NCBI RefSeq assembly: GCF_023159225.1
Contig: NC_063162.1
Coordinates: 93,142,880 to 93,206,879, forward strand
DNA: 64,000 bases
DNA from: Perognathus longimembris pacificus
Taxonomy: Eukaryota; Chordata; Mammalia; Rodentia; Heteromyidae
Direction of reading: 5' to 3'
Shown: piece by piece, positions 23,437 to 34,620 of the stretch
Numbering within the stretch: the stretch's first letter is position 1
How the letters are laid out: every line of letters begins with the position of its first letter
Made by a program: the position numbers and the translations under genes
The notes under the pieces: generated by a model
Databases searched by the model: none
The model's input: the letters and a program-made list of their open reading frames with translations, nothing else
What the model was told of the DNA's origin: nothing

Positions 23437-23637
23437 CAGGGATTTGGAATGTAGCATGGTGGTAGAGTGCTTACCTAGCATGCAGGAAGCCCTGGATTCT
23501 ATCCTCAGCTGCACGTATATAGAAAAAGAGCCAGAAGTGGTCCTGTAGCTCAGGTGGTATAGTGCTAGCCTTGCATAAAAAGAAGCCATGGACAGTGCCC
23601 CAATTTCAAGCCCCAGGACTGGCAAAAAAAACAGTAT
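23437..23637 (+). mobile_element. IDL-Geo SINE, diverged
   Basis: Both monomers present with many substitutions and a short tail. A 13-bp target duplication aatgaagagaagg lies at 23424-23436 and 23638-23650. Confidence 0.9.
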
Positions 23638-23795
23638 AATGAAGAGAAGGGAAGACAGAGAATGCATCCAAGAATCCACTACATCCTACAAAATTAAGAG
23701 AGAGCAAAGGAGTAGATAGGGTGGGAAAGTTGAAAGGGGTGACATTGAGAGAGATCTATTATATTTTAAAATGGCAACTCCCTGTATAATCACTT

Positions 23796-23950
23796 GAGGA
23801 TTATATATACATAGTACATATACATATATGATTATATGATTGTATATATATGCACACATTGTATATATGTGTATATATACATATGTATATATACACATAT
23901 ATACATATATCATATATATGTATACATATGATATACATATATATCATATA
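23796..23950. repeat. TA/CA-rich microsatellite
   Basis: Interrupted tatatacatatg-type repeats over about 155 bp, largely self-complementary, hence prone to hairpins. Confidence 0.85.
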
Positions 23951-24290
23951 TGAAAAGCTAGTGAAGGGGGCAGGTTTGGAGAATGTTGAAAGGGGTGACA
24001 CTGATCACGATGCATTGTATTCATAAACTTCTTTGTTTATTGACAACTCACTTTTGATAGCTATGAAAGATGAGAGGCTTTAAAAAAATTACCCAACTAA
24101 AAATAGTCATAAAATGTAATGCATATTCTAGAAAATTAAGAAATTGAAGGGAAGGGTGGTACTGGGAGGGATGGGGGAGAATGATGAAAGAGGTAACATT
24201 GATCAAGATGCATTGTATTTATACACTACTTTGTTGAATAGCAATTCCTTTGTATAACTACTTAAAGAGAACAATAAATAAAAAATTATA

Positions 24291-24860
24291 TAGTGTCTCG
24301 TTTTGCAGAAAACAAAACATCTGACATTTTAAAATTAACAATAAATTTAAAATTAGAAGAGAATTTTCTGAAACTTAAAGAATATTTTAAGCTATGAGAG
24401 TACTATATTAATCTTAATTCCTTGGGCAATTTTATATTTCAGCTACATTCACAGAAATTTTGATATCTTTATAGGAGTTTTCTAAATGAAATATTTCCTT
24501 TTTTGTTAAAAAAATGTCAAAGCCACTCTGCAGCTGTCTTTTATTCCAGGGTGCCTGCTCCCCACCAGAGTATTTCCTTACATGACTAGGCTACTCTTTG
24601 AATGCTAAAGCCACCATATATAGGAAAGCAAGAACATATAGATTGTAGCAATATATTAGAAGTCTATGGAATCTGGGCATTAATACTGTATTGAGTGATT
24701 CAATGCTTTATTCTACGAGCATCTACCATGTGTAGAACACAAAAACTACAATGTACCTAAAGTCCTTCCTTCATAAATTCTACCATAGCAGCAGGTGGGC
24801 TAATGGAGAATAGCATGGTTTCTAATGAGAGTTTCAAATTTCTGTTTTAACACCAGCCTT
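24291..24860. other. No gene seen
   Basis: AT-rich, unique-looking. Confidence 0.5.
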
Positions 24861-24862
24861 CC

Positions 24863-25076
24863 TTTTTTTTTTTTTTTTTTTTTGGCCAGTCCTGGGCCTT
24901 GGACTCAGGGCCTGAGCACCATCCCTGGCTTCTTCCCGCTCAAGGCCAGCACTCTGCCGCCTGAGCCACAGCGCCCCTTCTGGCCGTTTTCCATATATAT
25001 GGTGCTGGGGAATCGAACTGAGAGCTTCGTGTGTAGGAGGCAAGCACTCTTGCCCCTAGGCCATATTCCCAGCCCC
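24863..25076 (-). mobile_element. IDL-Geo SINE
   Basis: Full length in reverse with 21 T (tail). The right monomer carries the gagcgggaag variant, the left monomer a diverged spacer. Confidence 0.95.
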
Positions 25077-25219
25077 TTTTATGTGATCTTTGTCACCTTA
25101 TATTTATTATCTAAACCTCAGATTCTTGATTTGTAACACAAAGCTGAAAAACTTCATTTCCTATATTTAAAACTGTTGGCATGTTCAATGTTAATTTAAG
25201 AATTTCCTTAAAGGATTTT

Positions 25220-25885
25220 GCATACATGTGAAAAATGAGTCAGTTGCATCCCAGAAAGGGGTCATCTACAGCAGAACAGAGCCCATCCAATGTGTATGAA
25301 AAATGGAAGGCCTGCATTATTAGTAAGATGGCAGGTGGTTTGTGTACATTCATTGTCCTGGTTATACTGGGGAAGTTCTACCTAAAGCACGTGGTACCTG
25401 AATCAAAATTGAAGCATGTGCTGAAGGGCCGGGCTTCTTTCTGTCAATGCTATATGAGTGTCATAACCTCCATGCAAACACACACAGAGACATGTAGACA
25501 CAATCACATTTACTATAAACACAATCAAATTTACTATGGTACATGTAAGAGTGAAACACCATGGTATAAACCCTTTGAACAATTAATAGCATGTTGCTTA
25601 CCAAAATGAGTATCAGGAAGCTCAAATACTTGTTTTAGTTTACAAAAATGAATATTATGAAGCTAAAACATCTTGAGTAGGAGGGAGATTTGGGGAGGGG
25701 ATAGAAAAAGGAACACAGGACAAATACAGTCATGATACTCATGGTATATAAGAAAGGAAGTGGAAAACTTGATGTGGCTGGTGAGAGAAAGGGTTGATGG
25801 AAGTGGAAGAAGGATGGAAGCGTTGACTCTGAGATGTACTATACATAACACCCTGGTACAAACTTGGATAAAATAAAAAATTTAA
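25220..25885 (+). other. Unrecognised 124-codon frame followed by retroposon-like tail
   Basis: The frame 25235-25609 starts MSQLHPRKGSS and has a hydrophobic, membrane-like segment (GGLCTFIVLVILG, about residues 34-46). Its last third is Thr/His/Tyr-rich and lies on short duplications. Downstream, 25680-25885 is purine-rich and ends in aataaaaaatttaaaaac, so the whole could be a retroposed copy or an L1 3' UTR variant. No family recognised and no evidence of expression. Confidence 0.35.
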
Positions 25886-26095
25886 AAACAAAAGAGAATG
25901 ATCTAGATAGGTGGATTCTTGGAACAAGAGATAATAGATCTCTTTTATTAGTCGTATTAAAAATACTCTCCTTTTAGGCAATATTTCAATTATCTCTCAA
26001 AGTTTGGTGGCACATTCTTTAGTAGGTCCTTAAGGCAATATATTCCAACCATGTACGATTTGAATTGGTGTTTACTTTTTAAAACATCACATCAA

Positions 26096-26200
26096 GAAAT
26101 GTACCCAAGGCCTAACGTATGAAACTATAACCTCTCTGTATATCATTTTGACAATAAATAAGAAAAAAAATCACAAAAAATAAAAAATAAAAAAGTGAAA
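26096..26200 (+). mobile_element. LINE-1 insertion truncated to its last 65 bp plus A-rich tail
   Basis: gaaatgtacccaaggcctaa then cctctctgtatatcatttt and acaataaataag is the L1 3' terminus seen in the other tails here. The perfect 15-bp duplication aaaacatcacatcaa at 26081-26095 and 26201-26215 marks L1-type target priming. Confidence 0.93.
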
Positions 26201-26215
26201 AAAACATCACATCAA

Positions 26216-26829
26216 AATATATACTCAAAATAAAGTATTTGAAATATTGCCTAAAGAAAGAAAAAAATCAATGTTGACCTAAAACACTTTAACAACTGTC
26301 TTGATTATTTTTTAAATTCGGTCTTGTTCTTTTTTTTCTTTTTTCCCATTAAAGAGGTCTGACTTACTGAGGAGTATTGACTTTAATGGTAAACATTATA
26401 AAGCATTTCTGATTTAAATCCTTTGTATATTTTTTGTCAATTATTAAACTTTCTCTTCTAAAATTTAAGTCTCCCTTTCTCTTATTAAATGCTTCCTTTT
26501 ATAGTACTTATCTCTCAGTGTACTAAAATGCTTTTTATTAAAATAAAAGATTCTAGGCATATGTCAGTTTATGCATACAATGCATGGTTGCTGATTTATG
26601 AGGAATGAAAATCATCTACTTATCAGAGTTAATTCTGATAGGACAGGAGTCTGGCCAAGGATGAATAATGCAATGCCTAAATTGAGTGCAGTTGGCTAAA
26701 GCAAAATGAACATGAAAGTTTGTGAGACTCATCTGTGTGGGTAAGGCACATTGAAGTCTCTGACTTAATTCATAAATGACTTAATTATCAATTTTAAGAC
26801 CATCTAAGTGAAAGAGGGTAAATTGTTTA
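26216..26829. other. No gene seen
   Basis: AT-rich, unique-looking. Confidence 0.5.
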
Positions 26830-27250
26830 GGACTCAGCACCAGTGGACAACATCTTGGCTTGCTAAGCCAAAACTAGATACAAAGAGACACTGTTACAAA
26901 ACATCTTGCCTCTGCTACTCCCCTACCTCCTTATAGTTTTGATAACTTTCTTATGACCTTGGGGAGAGGATTTGCAGAATGGAGCTGAGTGGTTGATTGT
27001 CAAGCAGAATGTTCTAGGACCTGATAAATAAGTGTCACCTTCCCAAAACACCTAGTTACAATATGAGCAACTAATAAAAGCACATCTAGTTATAAAGAAC
27101 CCCTAGCCTCAGAGCTATCTAGGTAGAGATTAGACAGAGGGCAGCAATAGCCTTCCATTGAGTAAAGTTATGTCTTCTGTATAAACTTACTTGCCCTCAG
27201 CCTGCCTTGAATACTGGCAAGCATTGCCTGCTGCTGAGTTTCAACACTGA
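26830..27250 (+). mobile_element. LTR-like repeat, copy a
   Basis: Clearly homologous, with many substitutions and small indels, to 29067-29420 in the same orientation: both have aacatcttgcctctg / aagcatcttgcctctg, a gacctgataaataa / gacttgaccaataaag block, acacctagtta and an agcctt..attgag end. GACC..AATAAA-type promoter/poly(A) text fits an old class I LTR. I cannot name the family. Confidence 0.55.
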
Positions 27251-27982
27251 GCAAGGATGACTTTTCCTTTATCTTGTCTTATAAGTGAGTAACCCTTTTA
27301 GGTATGCACTCCACTGAGTGCATCCTGAGGCAGTGGAATTCCTCTGGCACCAAACTGGCTTTAAAACTTGGTTATATCAGGGCCTTTTGAAGTTGGCCCC
27401 ATTATTAACAGTGACTAAAGATGCAGAGCTTTGATAATTAACTGTTGCTGGATCCTTTGTATGTCTAATATATTTCTATTCCCCATATACAAAAGCCTTC
27501 CAGGACTGAGGTGTCTTCTAATGATAGGAGCCCGTTACAGCTTTATGTCCATGTGTATACATAAAAAAAACTTAGTAGATTCTGAATTAGAAACAAAATG
27601 CCATGAAATTTGAGAAAGTCACTAGATATACTTGTGAGTCAATTTATTCTGAACTCCTGATTTGAATCACATATTTAAGAAGTAATCAAAAGATCACCCA
27701 AAGTAATGTAGAACTTTGAATATCAATTTCCCTATCTTTATCAAACAGGATGCAAGATGTGGAAAAAACATACATGATATCTGAAACAGAACAAACCCGT
27801 TCTCAAAGTGAAAGAACTAGAAGGATCATTTCTCAAGTATGACTTAGAACCTTTTTAAATAAAAAGATATTCTTTGGCAGTATTATTAGAACATACTTTT
27901 CTAAAAGCTAATCTCACTATCCCCAAAGGCGGCTACATGCAATGAAAATAACTAGATCAATTACAAACATTAAAAAAACACA
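27251..27982. other. Unassigned DNA between LTR-like copies
   Basis: Possible decayed proviral interior, but I see no gag, pol or primer-binding site. A 60-codon frame (27431-27613) is unremarkable. Confidence 0.4.
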
Positions 27983-28705
27983 CTTAATTGGGCTGTTCTC
28001 AGTCTCCCATCATTGAAGATTTTATCTTTTTTTTTTTGGCCAGTCCTGGGCCTTGGACTCAGGGCCTGAGCACTGTCCCTGGCTTCTTCCCGCTCAAGGC
28101 TAGCACTCTGCCACTTGAGCCACAGCGCCGCTTCTGGCCGTTTTCTGTATATGTGGTGCTGGGGAATCGAACCTAGGGCCTCATGTATCCGAGGCAGGCA
28201 CTCTTGCCACTAGGCTATATCCCCAGCCCCTGAAGATTTTATCTTTAAGCAGTTGCTGTTCCACAGAGGATGGACCTTACAAGTACTTGTCAAGATTAGC
28301 TTTCAAACTTAGTGGATTCTAGGTAAGCCCCCCTTGTTGCTTAAATTAGACTGAAAGTGGTATTACTGGGAAAAATTGAACTGGATATCATCTCAGCCAA
28401 CATGAGATCAGATCAACTGAGTCATCTCATCCCAGCAAGGATGAGATACCTACTAGGACAAAGATTATCCTGTCAATGAGGAACCATAAAGAAACAGCTG
28501 AAAAATAAACAACCAATGTGAGATAGGCAGGTATTTTGTCAGATTCCAAATGGAGTCAACTTAGTCTCACCTTTTCAAATGTAACTAAAGCAGAGAAGAG
28601 AAAACGGTTCCTAAGCATGACTACTTGATGCTCATGCCTGTCTACCTTCCAATTAGACATTTTCTTATCACTCTAGGACAGTCAATCGGAAGCAGGCAAT
28701 GCAGG
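27983..28705 (-). repeat. Inverted-repeat arm 2 (506 bp plus SINE)
   Basis: Reverse complement of 13126-13631 with about 6-8 mismatches. Outside these limits the flanks differ: here cacac on the left and cgttttttgacc on the right. Removing the SINE and one target duplication leaves 506 bp, equal to arm 1. Confidence 0.92.
28030..28230 (-). mobile_element. IDL-Geo SINE inside arm 2
   Basis: Full length, gagcgggaag subfamily, with a 16-bp duplication tgaagattttatcttt at 28014-28029 and 28231-28246. Arm 1 has the empty site, so this is a pre-/post-insertion pair within one locus. Confidence 0.97.
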
Positions 28706-29066
28706 CGTTTTTTGACCTATAAGAGAAAGCAGGTTCTGCTTCTAGTGATAGCAATAGTTTTCGTCCTTTGTAAGTTCTAATGTATTGACATGAATCTTTT
28801 ACTCCATTCCCTTCCCTTTGCTATAATCTTATAAAATTTGTTTCCTCTTGTTTAGAGCTCATCAAATTTCCAATGATGCTGTGGATAGTACCACAAACTC
28901 CCATCTGCCCCCTTAGCTAGACCTCTGTGAAGACACCCTAACTGCCACTCTTCCAATGTCCCTTTCCAGCTTGAAGCAGTTAGAGTGGTCCTGGTCCCTT
29001 TGCCTAATGGCAATTCAGATAACTTCAGAGGAATGAGATTAAAAAGTAAATTAGAATTCGGGGTCC
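28706..29066 (+). other. Possible ERV interior next to LTR-like copy b
   Basis: The text just before copy b (gaatgagattaaaaagtaaa) is purine-rich, as a polypurine tract would be. The preceding 150 bp have no open frame of note. Weak. Confidence 0.3.
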
Positions 29067-29420
29067 CTGAGTCCCATCTTGACCTAGCAAGCAGAAACCA
29101 GATAGAAAGACTTGTTATAAAGCATCTTGCCTCTGCCCCTTCCTATCCTCATCTAGTTTAGATATAAGGAAAGGATTTCTAGAGCGGACCCAACTAGGAA
29201 TTAATCAGAATGCCATGGGACTTGACCAATAAAGTGTCAGCTTCTGAAACACCTAATTATAAAATTGGCAACCAAGCAGAGCATTTCCCAGGGTAAAATG
29301 GCCCCTAGACTCAGCCACCTAGACAGAGTGGACACAGAGCAGCAGACGCCTTCCACTGAGATACTTTTCTTCTTTGCACTCTCTCTCCTATGTCCTGGAA
29401 TTTCAGAGACAAGGGCCTGA
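29067..29420 (+). mobile_element. LTR-like repeat, copy b
   Basis: Second member of the pair with 26830-27250, shortened by a gap of about 15 bp near 29160. It begins near tgagtcccatc. Divergence from copy a far exceeds that between the 506-bp arms. Confidence 0.55.
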
Positions 29421-29712
29421 GAAGGTTCCAGTGCCAGAGACTTACAGTGGATACAACCCTGGAAGGATCTGCCTCTGGCTGAGCTGAACCACAGAACAGG
29501 TGCAAGCTACAGGGCTACAGGGCTGCAGCAGTAGGGGCATCTTTGCTGGCCAGGAAGCCAGAAGGAACAAGACATCAGAAGAACTACATGCACATGCAAC
29601 TTTAGCAAGGTTACATACACAAGACACATCTGTATCCCTTTAAATTTATTCACTCCATCATAGTTTTCACAAACTATGCAGATGGTGGTAATGTTTTGTT
29701 AAATTTGTGTTT
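29421..29712. other. No gene seen
   Basis: Includes a short direct repeat (acagggctacagggctgcag, 29511-29530). Short frames on the minus strand have no recognisable product. Confidence 0.5.
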
Positions 29713-29724
29713 AAGAATTTTAGA

Positions 29725-29934
29725 GGGGCTGGGGATATGGCCTAGTGGCAAGAGTGATTGCCTTGTATACATGACACCCTAGGTTCAATTCCCCAGCACC
29801 ACATATACAGAAAATGGCCAGAAGTGGCGCTGTGGCTCAAGTGGCAGAGTGCTAGCCTTGAGCAAAAAGAAGCCAGGGACAGTGGTCAGGCCCTGAGTCC
29901 AAGGCCCAGGACTGGCCAAAAAAAAAAAAAAAAA
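29725..29934 (+). mobile_element. IDL-Geo SINE, full length
   Basis: gagcaaaaagaagcc subfamily. Target duplication aagaattttag at 29713-29723 and 29935-29945. Confidence 0.95.
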
Positions 29935-29945
29935 AAGAATTTTAG

Positions 29946-30408
29946 GGTTTTTTTAACCTATAAACATACCTTAAAATTTTTATATTAGATTTTAATTAAA
30001 ATTTGAATTGCTTATTATAAATGATCAAAAATTGTTTAAATATTGGCCTTGTATATATAAACTCATTTGCTAAATTCATTTATTAAATATAGTATGCTCT
30101 GCTCTTTGAGAGTAGTTTTCTCTTTTGATTTGCATGTCTTTTCTCTTTTCCTTATTGCACTAGGAACAATTTCTAGTATGATGCTCAATGGAAGCCTTCA
30201 AAGCAGACCTTGTAATAATGCTACAGGTAAATGTAGTTCTTTTACATCAAGTATGATGTCAGCAAATGGCAGCAGGCTAGTCTAAAAGACAATTTATATT
30301 TGCTCTGTCTTACTAAGTTTCCTTTCTATTCTTGGTTGTGAATTTATTAATGTATTGACATTGTACTGAAGGGAACTAAAGAGAATGCAGTGAAAAACTC
30401 AATATATT
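29946..30408. other. No gene seen
   Basis: AT-rich. A 72-codon frame (30067-30285) is unrecognised. Confidence 0.5.
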
Positions 30409-30640
30409 GCCAGGCAGTGGTGGCTCACACCTGTAATCTTAGCTACTAAGGAAACCAAGATCTGGGGATTACATTTGAAGCCAGCTCAGAGAGGAAAGTC
30501 TGTGAGACTCTTCAATTAAGCACACAAAAAGAGCTAGAAGAGGAGCTGTGGTTCAAGTGGTACAACATTAGCCTTGAGTCAGAATGCTCCAGGACAGTGC
30601 CCAGGTCCTGAGTTCAAGCTCTAGGACTGGCACACACAAA
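30409..30640 (+). mobile_element. B1-dID-like SINE
   Basis: Complete: head gtggctcacacctgtaatct, right part gagctgtggttcaagtggta, end ctaggactggcacacacaaa. This end already contains cacacac, the likely seed for (CA)n at other copies. Confidence 0.9.
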
Positions 30641-30654
30641 ATTATTTTTTTCAA

Positions 30655-30745
30655 TGTATATTCTACAGAATTAAGTGAGGGAAGGGGCTCATTGAGAAGG
30701 ATGGGTGAAAATGTTGAAAGGGAGTCATTAGTCAAGACACATTGA
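30655..30745 (+). mobile_element. L1 3' UTR-like fragment
   Basis: gggtgaaaatgttgaaaggg and agtcaagacacattga match the unit repeated at 23.7-24.2 kb. It sits between two SINEs. Confidence 0.5.
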
Positions 30746-30917
30746 AATCTGAGGGTTGTAGTTTGAAGCCAGCTGATGCAGGAAAGTCCATAAGACTTAA
30801 ATTCAAGTAACTACCAAAACGCCAGAAATGAAGCTGTGGATCAAATGGTAGAACACCTTTAACAAAGCATTTGGAAGCAGAGCTTAGGCCCCAACTTCAA
30901 GCCCTAGGACTGGCATA
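30746..30917 (+). mobile_element. B1-dID-like SINE, 5'-truncated
   Basis: Begins in the head at aaatctgagggttgtag and continues through the right part to ccctaggactggcataa. Confidence 0.8.
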
Positions 30918-30924
30918 AATGACT

Positions 30925-32820
30925 TTCCTTGCATCTATTGAGATGATATATTTTACTTTTTTATGTAGTAAATTGCACAGATTGTGTTCTGATTGATAAA
31001 AAAGCTCTATATTTCCAGTTTAAGTTTTCTTTATGCTGTATTAATTTTGTCCGCATCTTACTAAATCCAATTTGTCAAACCCTCATGGAAAACTTGTCTC
31101 TGATGAATACTAGCCTGTAACTTTCCTATTTACTGTATTTTTTTCAATCTGACTTTATTACTGTGGTAGTGCTGACCTCATAAAATGAGTTAGAAAGCGT
31201 TCTTGTGAAGGTTTTTGATTATTTTGTGTATAATTCATATTATGTCATCCTTAGTTTTTTTGATAGACTCTGCCAGTGGAAACATCTGGTCTCGATATTT
31301 TTCTTGTTAGGAAGTTTTAACTATAAACTTAACTTCTTTAAGAAATTTACAAGGTCTTCTTGAGAAATTTTTCAAGAATTTTTCGAATTAATTTCAGTTA
31401 CCCAATTACTAATACTGGTAATTATATTTTCTCCTGCCCTCCCTTATCTCTCTGCCTTTTCTTTCCCCTTCATCCTTTTCTTTCCTTCTTAATGTCAAGG
31501 GAAGGGAGTATTGTTTCTACTGGGTTTTTAAAACAAGAGTTTGGCTTCAACGACCCTTTCCATTACTTACTTATTTCTCAATTTTTTCTGGTTTGAGAAA
31601 ACTTATTTTTTGGTGTACTTGCTTTATTTTTTATTTGCTAATTATTTTCCTGGGGAAGTTTACATAATTTCTATGAGCTTTCTGATAAAAATACTTAAAT
31701 GTAAATTTCTTTTTCTTTCCACAAGTCTTCATGGTGGTTTTAGTTTAATGAATATAGAATATTTTTAATTTTTATTTTTGACTTTGTCCTACAAACTTAC
31801 TTAGAGCCACTTGCTTTTCAGTGTAATTTTTCCAATAGCCTTTATGTTACTGTTTTCTAGTTAGAACATACTTTCTAGTATGTATGTACATGTGTATGTG
31901 TGTGCACATGGATGCGTGTGCAATGCCAAGGAGACTGAACCCAGACCCTCATGTGTACTAACTAAGCACACTTAGCTATATCCCTAGCCCTACACAGTCA
32001 ATTATAAACTGGTTGAGATTTGTTTCATAGACCAGAATAATTTTAGAATAATTTTACCTTATTAAATGTTTCTTTAAAGGAATAGGTATTGTGGTGTTGC
32101 TGGTTGTTTGGAGTTATAAGCAATTAGCCAAAAGTTGGTTGATAGCTTTTCTCAGGTTTTGTAATATTGCCAATTTTATCTCTGCCAGTTTTATTAATTC
32201 TATTTAGTTTCCAGCTATATTTTCATGGATTTATTCTCACTTCTACCCTTAAATCTATTGGCTTTAAATTTTTTCATTTTAAATCTTCACTCTTAAGCAC
32301 CTATGCATTTAGGAATTTAGTATATTCTTTACATTCTTTGACATTGTGTAATATCAAATTACACTGCCAAATGTCAATGTTACTTTTTTCCTAAAATCCA
32401 TTTTGTTCAATAGCAGTGGAGTTTCATAAAATTTCAGTGTTGATGTTGTGTATCATTTTACCTACTTTTGAGTCTTTAGATCAAAATTAGGTTTATTTTC
32501 AATAGAATGCATTTTTATCTTTTTCTTTAATAAATGTTTTCAATTGTTGTGTTTAAAAATAGATTAACTGAATTAAAGTATCTCATCTGTGGCTTGTTTT
32601 GTATTTTATCTGTTTTGTTTATCTTTTTTGGCTGTGTATTTTCAATTTGTTTCAATTGTTGGAATTATTTTTATCTTTTTAAAATGTTTTTCTCATTTCT
32701 AATAATTTTAGTTTACATGTGGTTAATAGTCTACTTTCCTATTCTATGCCACTTACTGTACAACATAAACACTTTACCACAGTCTACTTCTGATAAGATC
32801 CAGTCTTTGAGTTAATGTTG
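30925..32820 (-). mobile_element. LINE-1 ORF2 fragment, old, AT-rich
   Basis: 30935-31330 read in reverse follows the L1 reverse-transcriptase region (gcatctattgagatgatata, gctgacctcataaaatgagt). From about 31340 to 32820 the match is weaker: T-rich text with L1-like phrases only. An ID fragment (31922-31991) lies inside. Confidence 0.5.
31922..31991 (-). mobile_element. ID-like SINE fragment
   Basis: In reverse: gggctagggatatagctaag (A-box side) and tctgggttcagtctcc (B-box side). TG-rich repeats precede it at the tail end. Confidence 0.75.
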
Positions 32821-33607
32821 ATATAGATTGAATTTTACATAGCCCATAAATACAAAGTAACTTACATTGTTGGCCTAGTTACTTTCCGACTTGTGAGAAA
32901 GCATACCATGGCAAGAATGCACAGCACAGAAAACCTGTTTACTTCATGACTAGATGTGGAAAGAGGAAATGGGAAAAGACCAGGGTTTCACAGTCTCCCA
33001 TGAGGGCACACTGCTTATGGTCTAAAACCTTCCTACTGGGCCTCATGCTTTAAAGCTATGTATGGGTTGAGTACTGAGCTCTTAAGGGAAAGCTCATCAA
33101 ATCAAAGTTCCTGGAAATCTGTGGTCTCACTGTGGCCGACCCTTGGACTTTAAGCATTTATTAAATTTTTTAATTGGAATTATTTTGCTGTATGGCAGCT
33201 CCAGCTTCCACCTGTTCTTATTAAATGTTTTTGCTCTTCTTCTTTTCCTTTCTTAAAGACATCTCCTTTCTTGAAGACACCCATACTTTTCTTGGCCAGG
33301 AAGTTAGCTAGATATTCAGTGTTCCCAGTTCTATATGTTCCATAAAATCCAGGACTCATAAAGGACCCACCCTCTTCTATTATGTAGGGTAGAAGTGTAA
33401 TTTTGTTGGTTTGACATTTCTTTGCACATTTGAGACAGAATTTAGTGTTGTGTAAGCTTTTAAGTAAGTGTGTGTGTGTGTGTGTGTATTAACTTGGTAT
33501 CAGAATAGATGTTGAAACATTTAAGATTTTAATATTTTAACCATTTGATATTTGTTCAGATGAAAAGTGGTCATGTATTATGAAGCTCTGAATTTGTCCT
33601 GTAAAAT
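32821..33607. other. No gene; possible ancient repeat
   Basis: The 32890-33065 part resembles an old mammalian repeat (accagggtttcacagtctcc, actgggcctcatgcttta), not named with confidence. A short (GT)n lies at 33471-33488. Confidence 0.4.
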
Positions 33608-33619
33608 TCCAAATGAAGC

Positions 33620-33865
33620 CCAGCCACCAGTGGCTCATGCCTATAGTCCTGACTACTCAGGAGGCTGAGATCTGAGTATCAACAGTTCAAGTCAGCTTGG
33701 GCTGAAAACTCTGAGACTCTTATCTCCAATGAACCACCAGAAAACCAGAAGTGGAGCTGTGACTCAAAGTGGTGGAATGCTAGCCTGATCAAAAGAGCTC
33801 AAGGATGGTGCCTGGGACCTGAATTCAAGCCCTATGACCAGCAAAAAAAAAAAAAAAAAAAAAAA
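33620..33865 (+). mobile_element. B1-dID-like SINE, full length
   Basis: Clean head and right part with an A tail of about 23. Target duplication tccaaatgaagc at 33608-33619 and 33866-33877. Confidence 0.95.
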
Positions 33866-33877
33866 TCCAAATGAAGC

Positions 33878-34620
33878 AACTGCACGTTGTGTAGAAGTTG
33901 GCTTTACAGGAAAGAGCCATGTCCTTTGGCAGTGAGTTGGCTCCCATAGTCACTGCCCACTATTGCCAAATTGTGGGCATAATGAATCACAAGCCTATTT
34001 CTAGTCATATCAACAGCCCAGCAAAGTGTTTTAGGGGCACATCCATCAATTATGGTCATGGGAAAGGTCATGAGAGCATAGGCTTTCATCATAATTCAAC
34101 TCTTCTCCCCAGTTTGCTGTGGGTATGTTGAAATACTGTGAATATTCACTTTGAAGCATTGTTCATTTTTGAGCAAGACTTACTGGAAATGAGTAAAATA
34201 TCTCAGGGAAGCCATCCCAGTTAAAGGCCTATTTCTTCACTCAAAAGCTTTTTGTGTAATGAAAGTGTCTTAAAAACTCTTCTGTGAGATTCACTAACTT
34301 CGTTCCTTCTAAACCACTGGTTATACAATCCACAGTTTCAACCAAAGAAAAGATTCACTGTAGAGTTGGACACTAGCCATTTCCACTGAATTCTCCACTC
34401 ACACACCCCTGTTAATAACAAAAGCCCTGTAGTTCTCAGTGCTCTGGCCCTTCTCTGCAGCATGCTGGATATTTCTGAAAGCAGAACCATGGTGGCACTG
34501 GACAATCCATGTAAAGTCCTCTAGCTCTAAAAATGGTGGTGGTGGGGGGGGGGGAGAGCAGATTTGACAGAAATCAAACCTAGGAATTAGCTTTGTATAC
34601 AATAGAACTGTGTCCACCTT
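33878..34620. other. No gene; G-rich run
   Basis: Overlapping frames on both strands at 33898-34131 have no recognisable product. A (GGT)/G run lies at about 34532-34554. Confidence 0.5.

Larger units (their letters stand above)
23331..24290 (+). mobile_element. L1 3' UTR-like segments, locally repeated
   Basis: The unit gttgaaaggggtgacattga recurs at about 23730 and 23980, and in related form at about 24190. Each is followed by catt/tattcat... and an A-rich end with aataaa. A SINE and a TA-rich microsatellite interrupt the block. Confidence 0.55.

Noticed and set aside
33898..34131. Overlapping open frames on both strands
   Set aside because: Neither strand gives a recognisable protein; probably chance.
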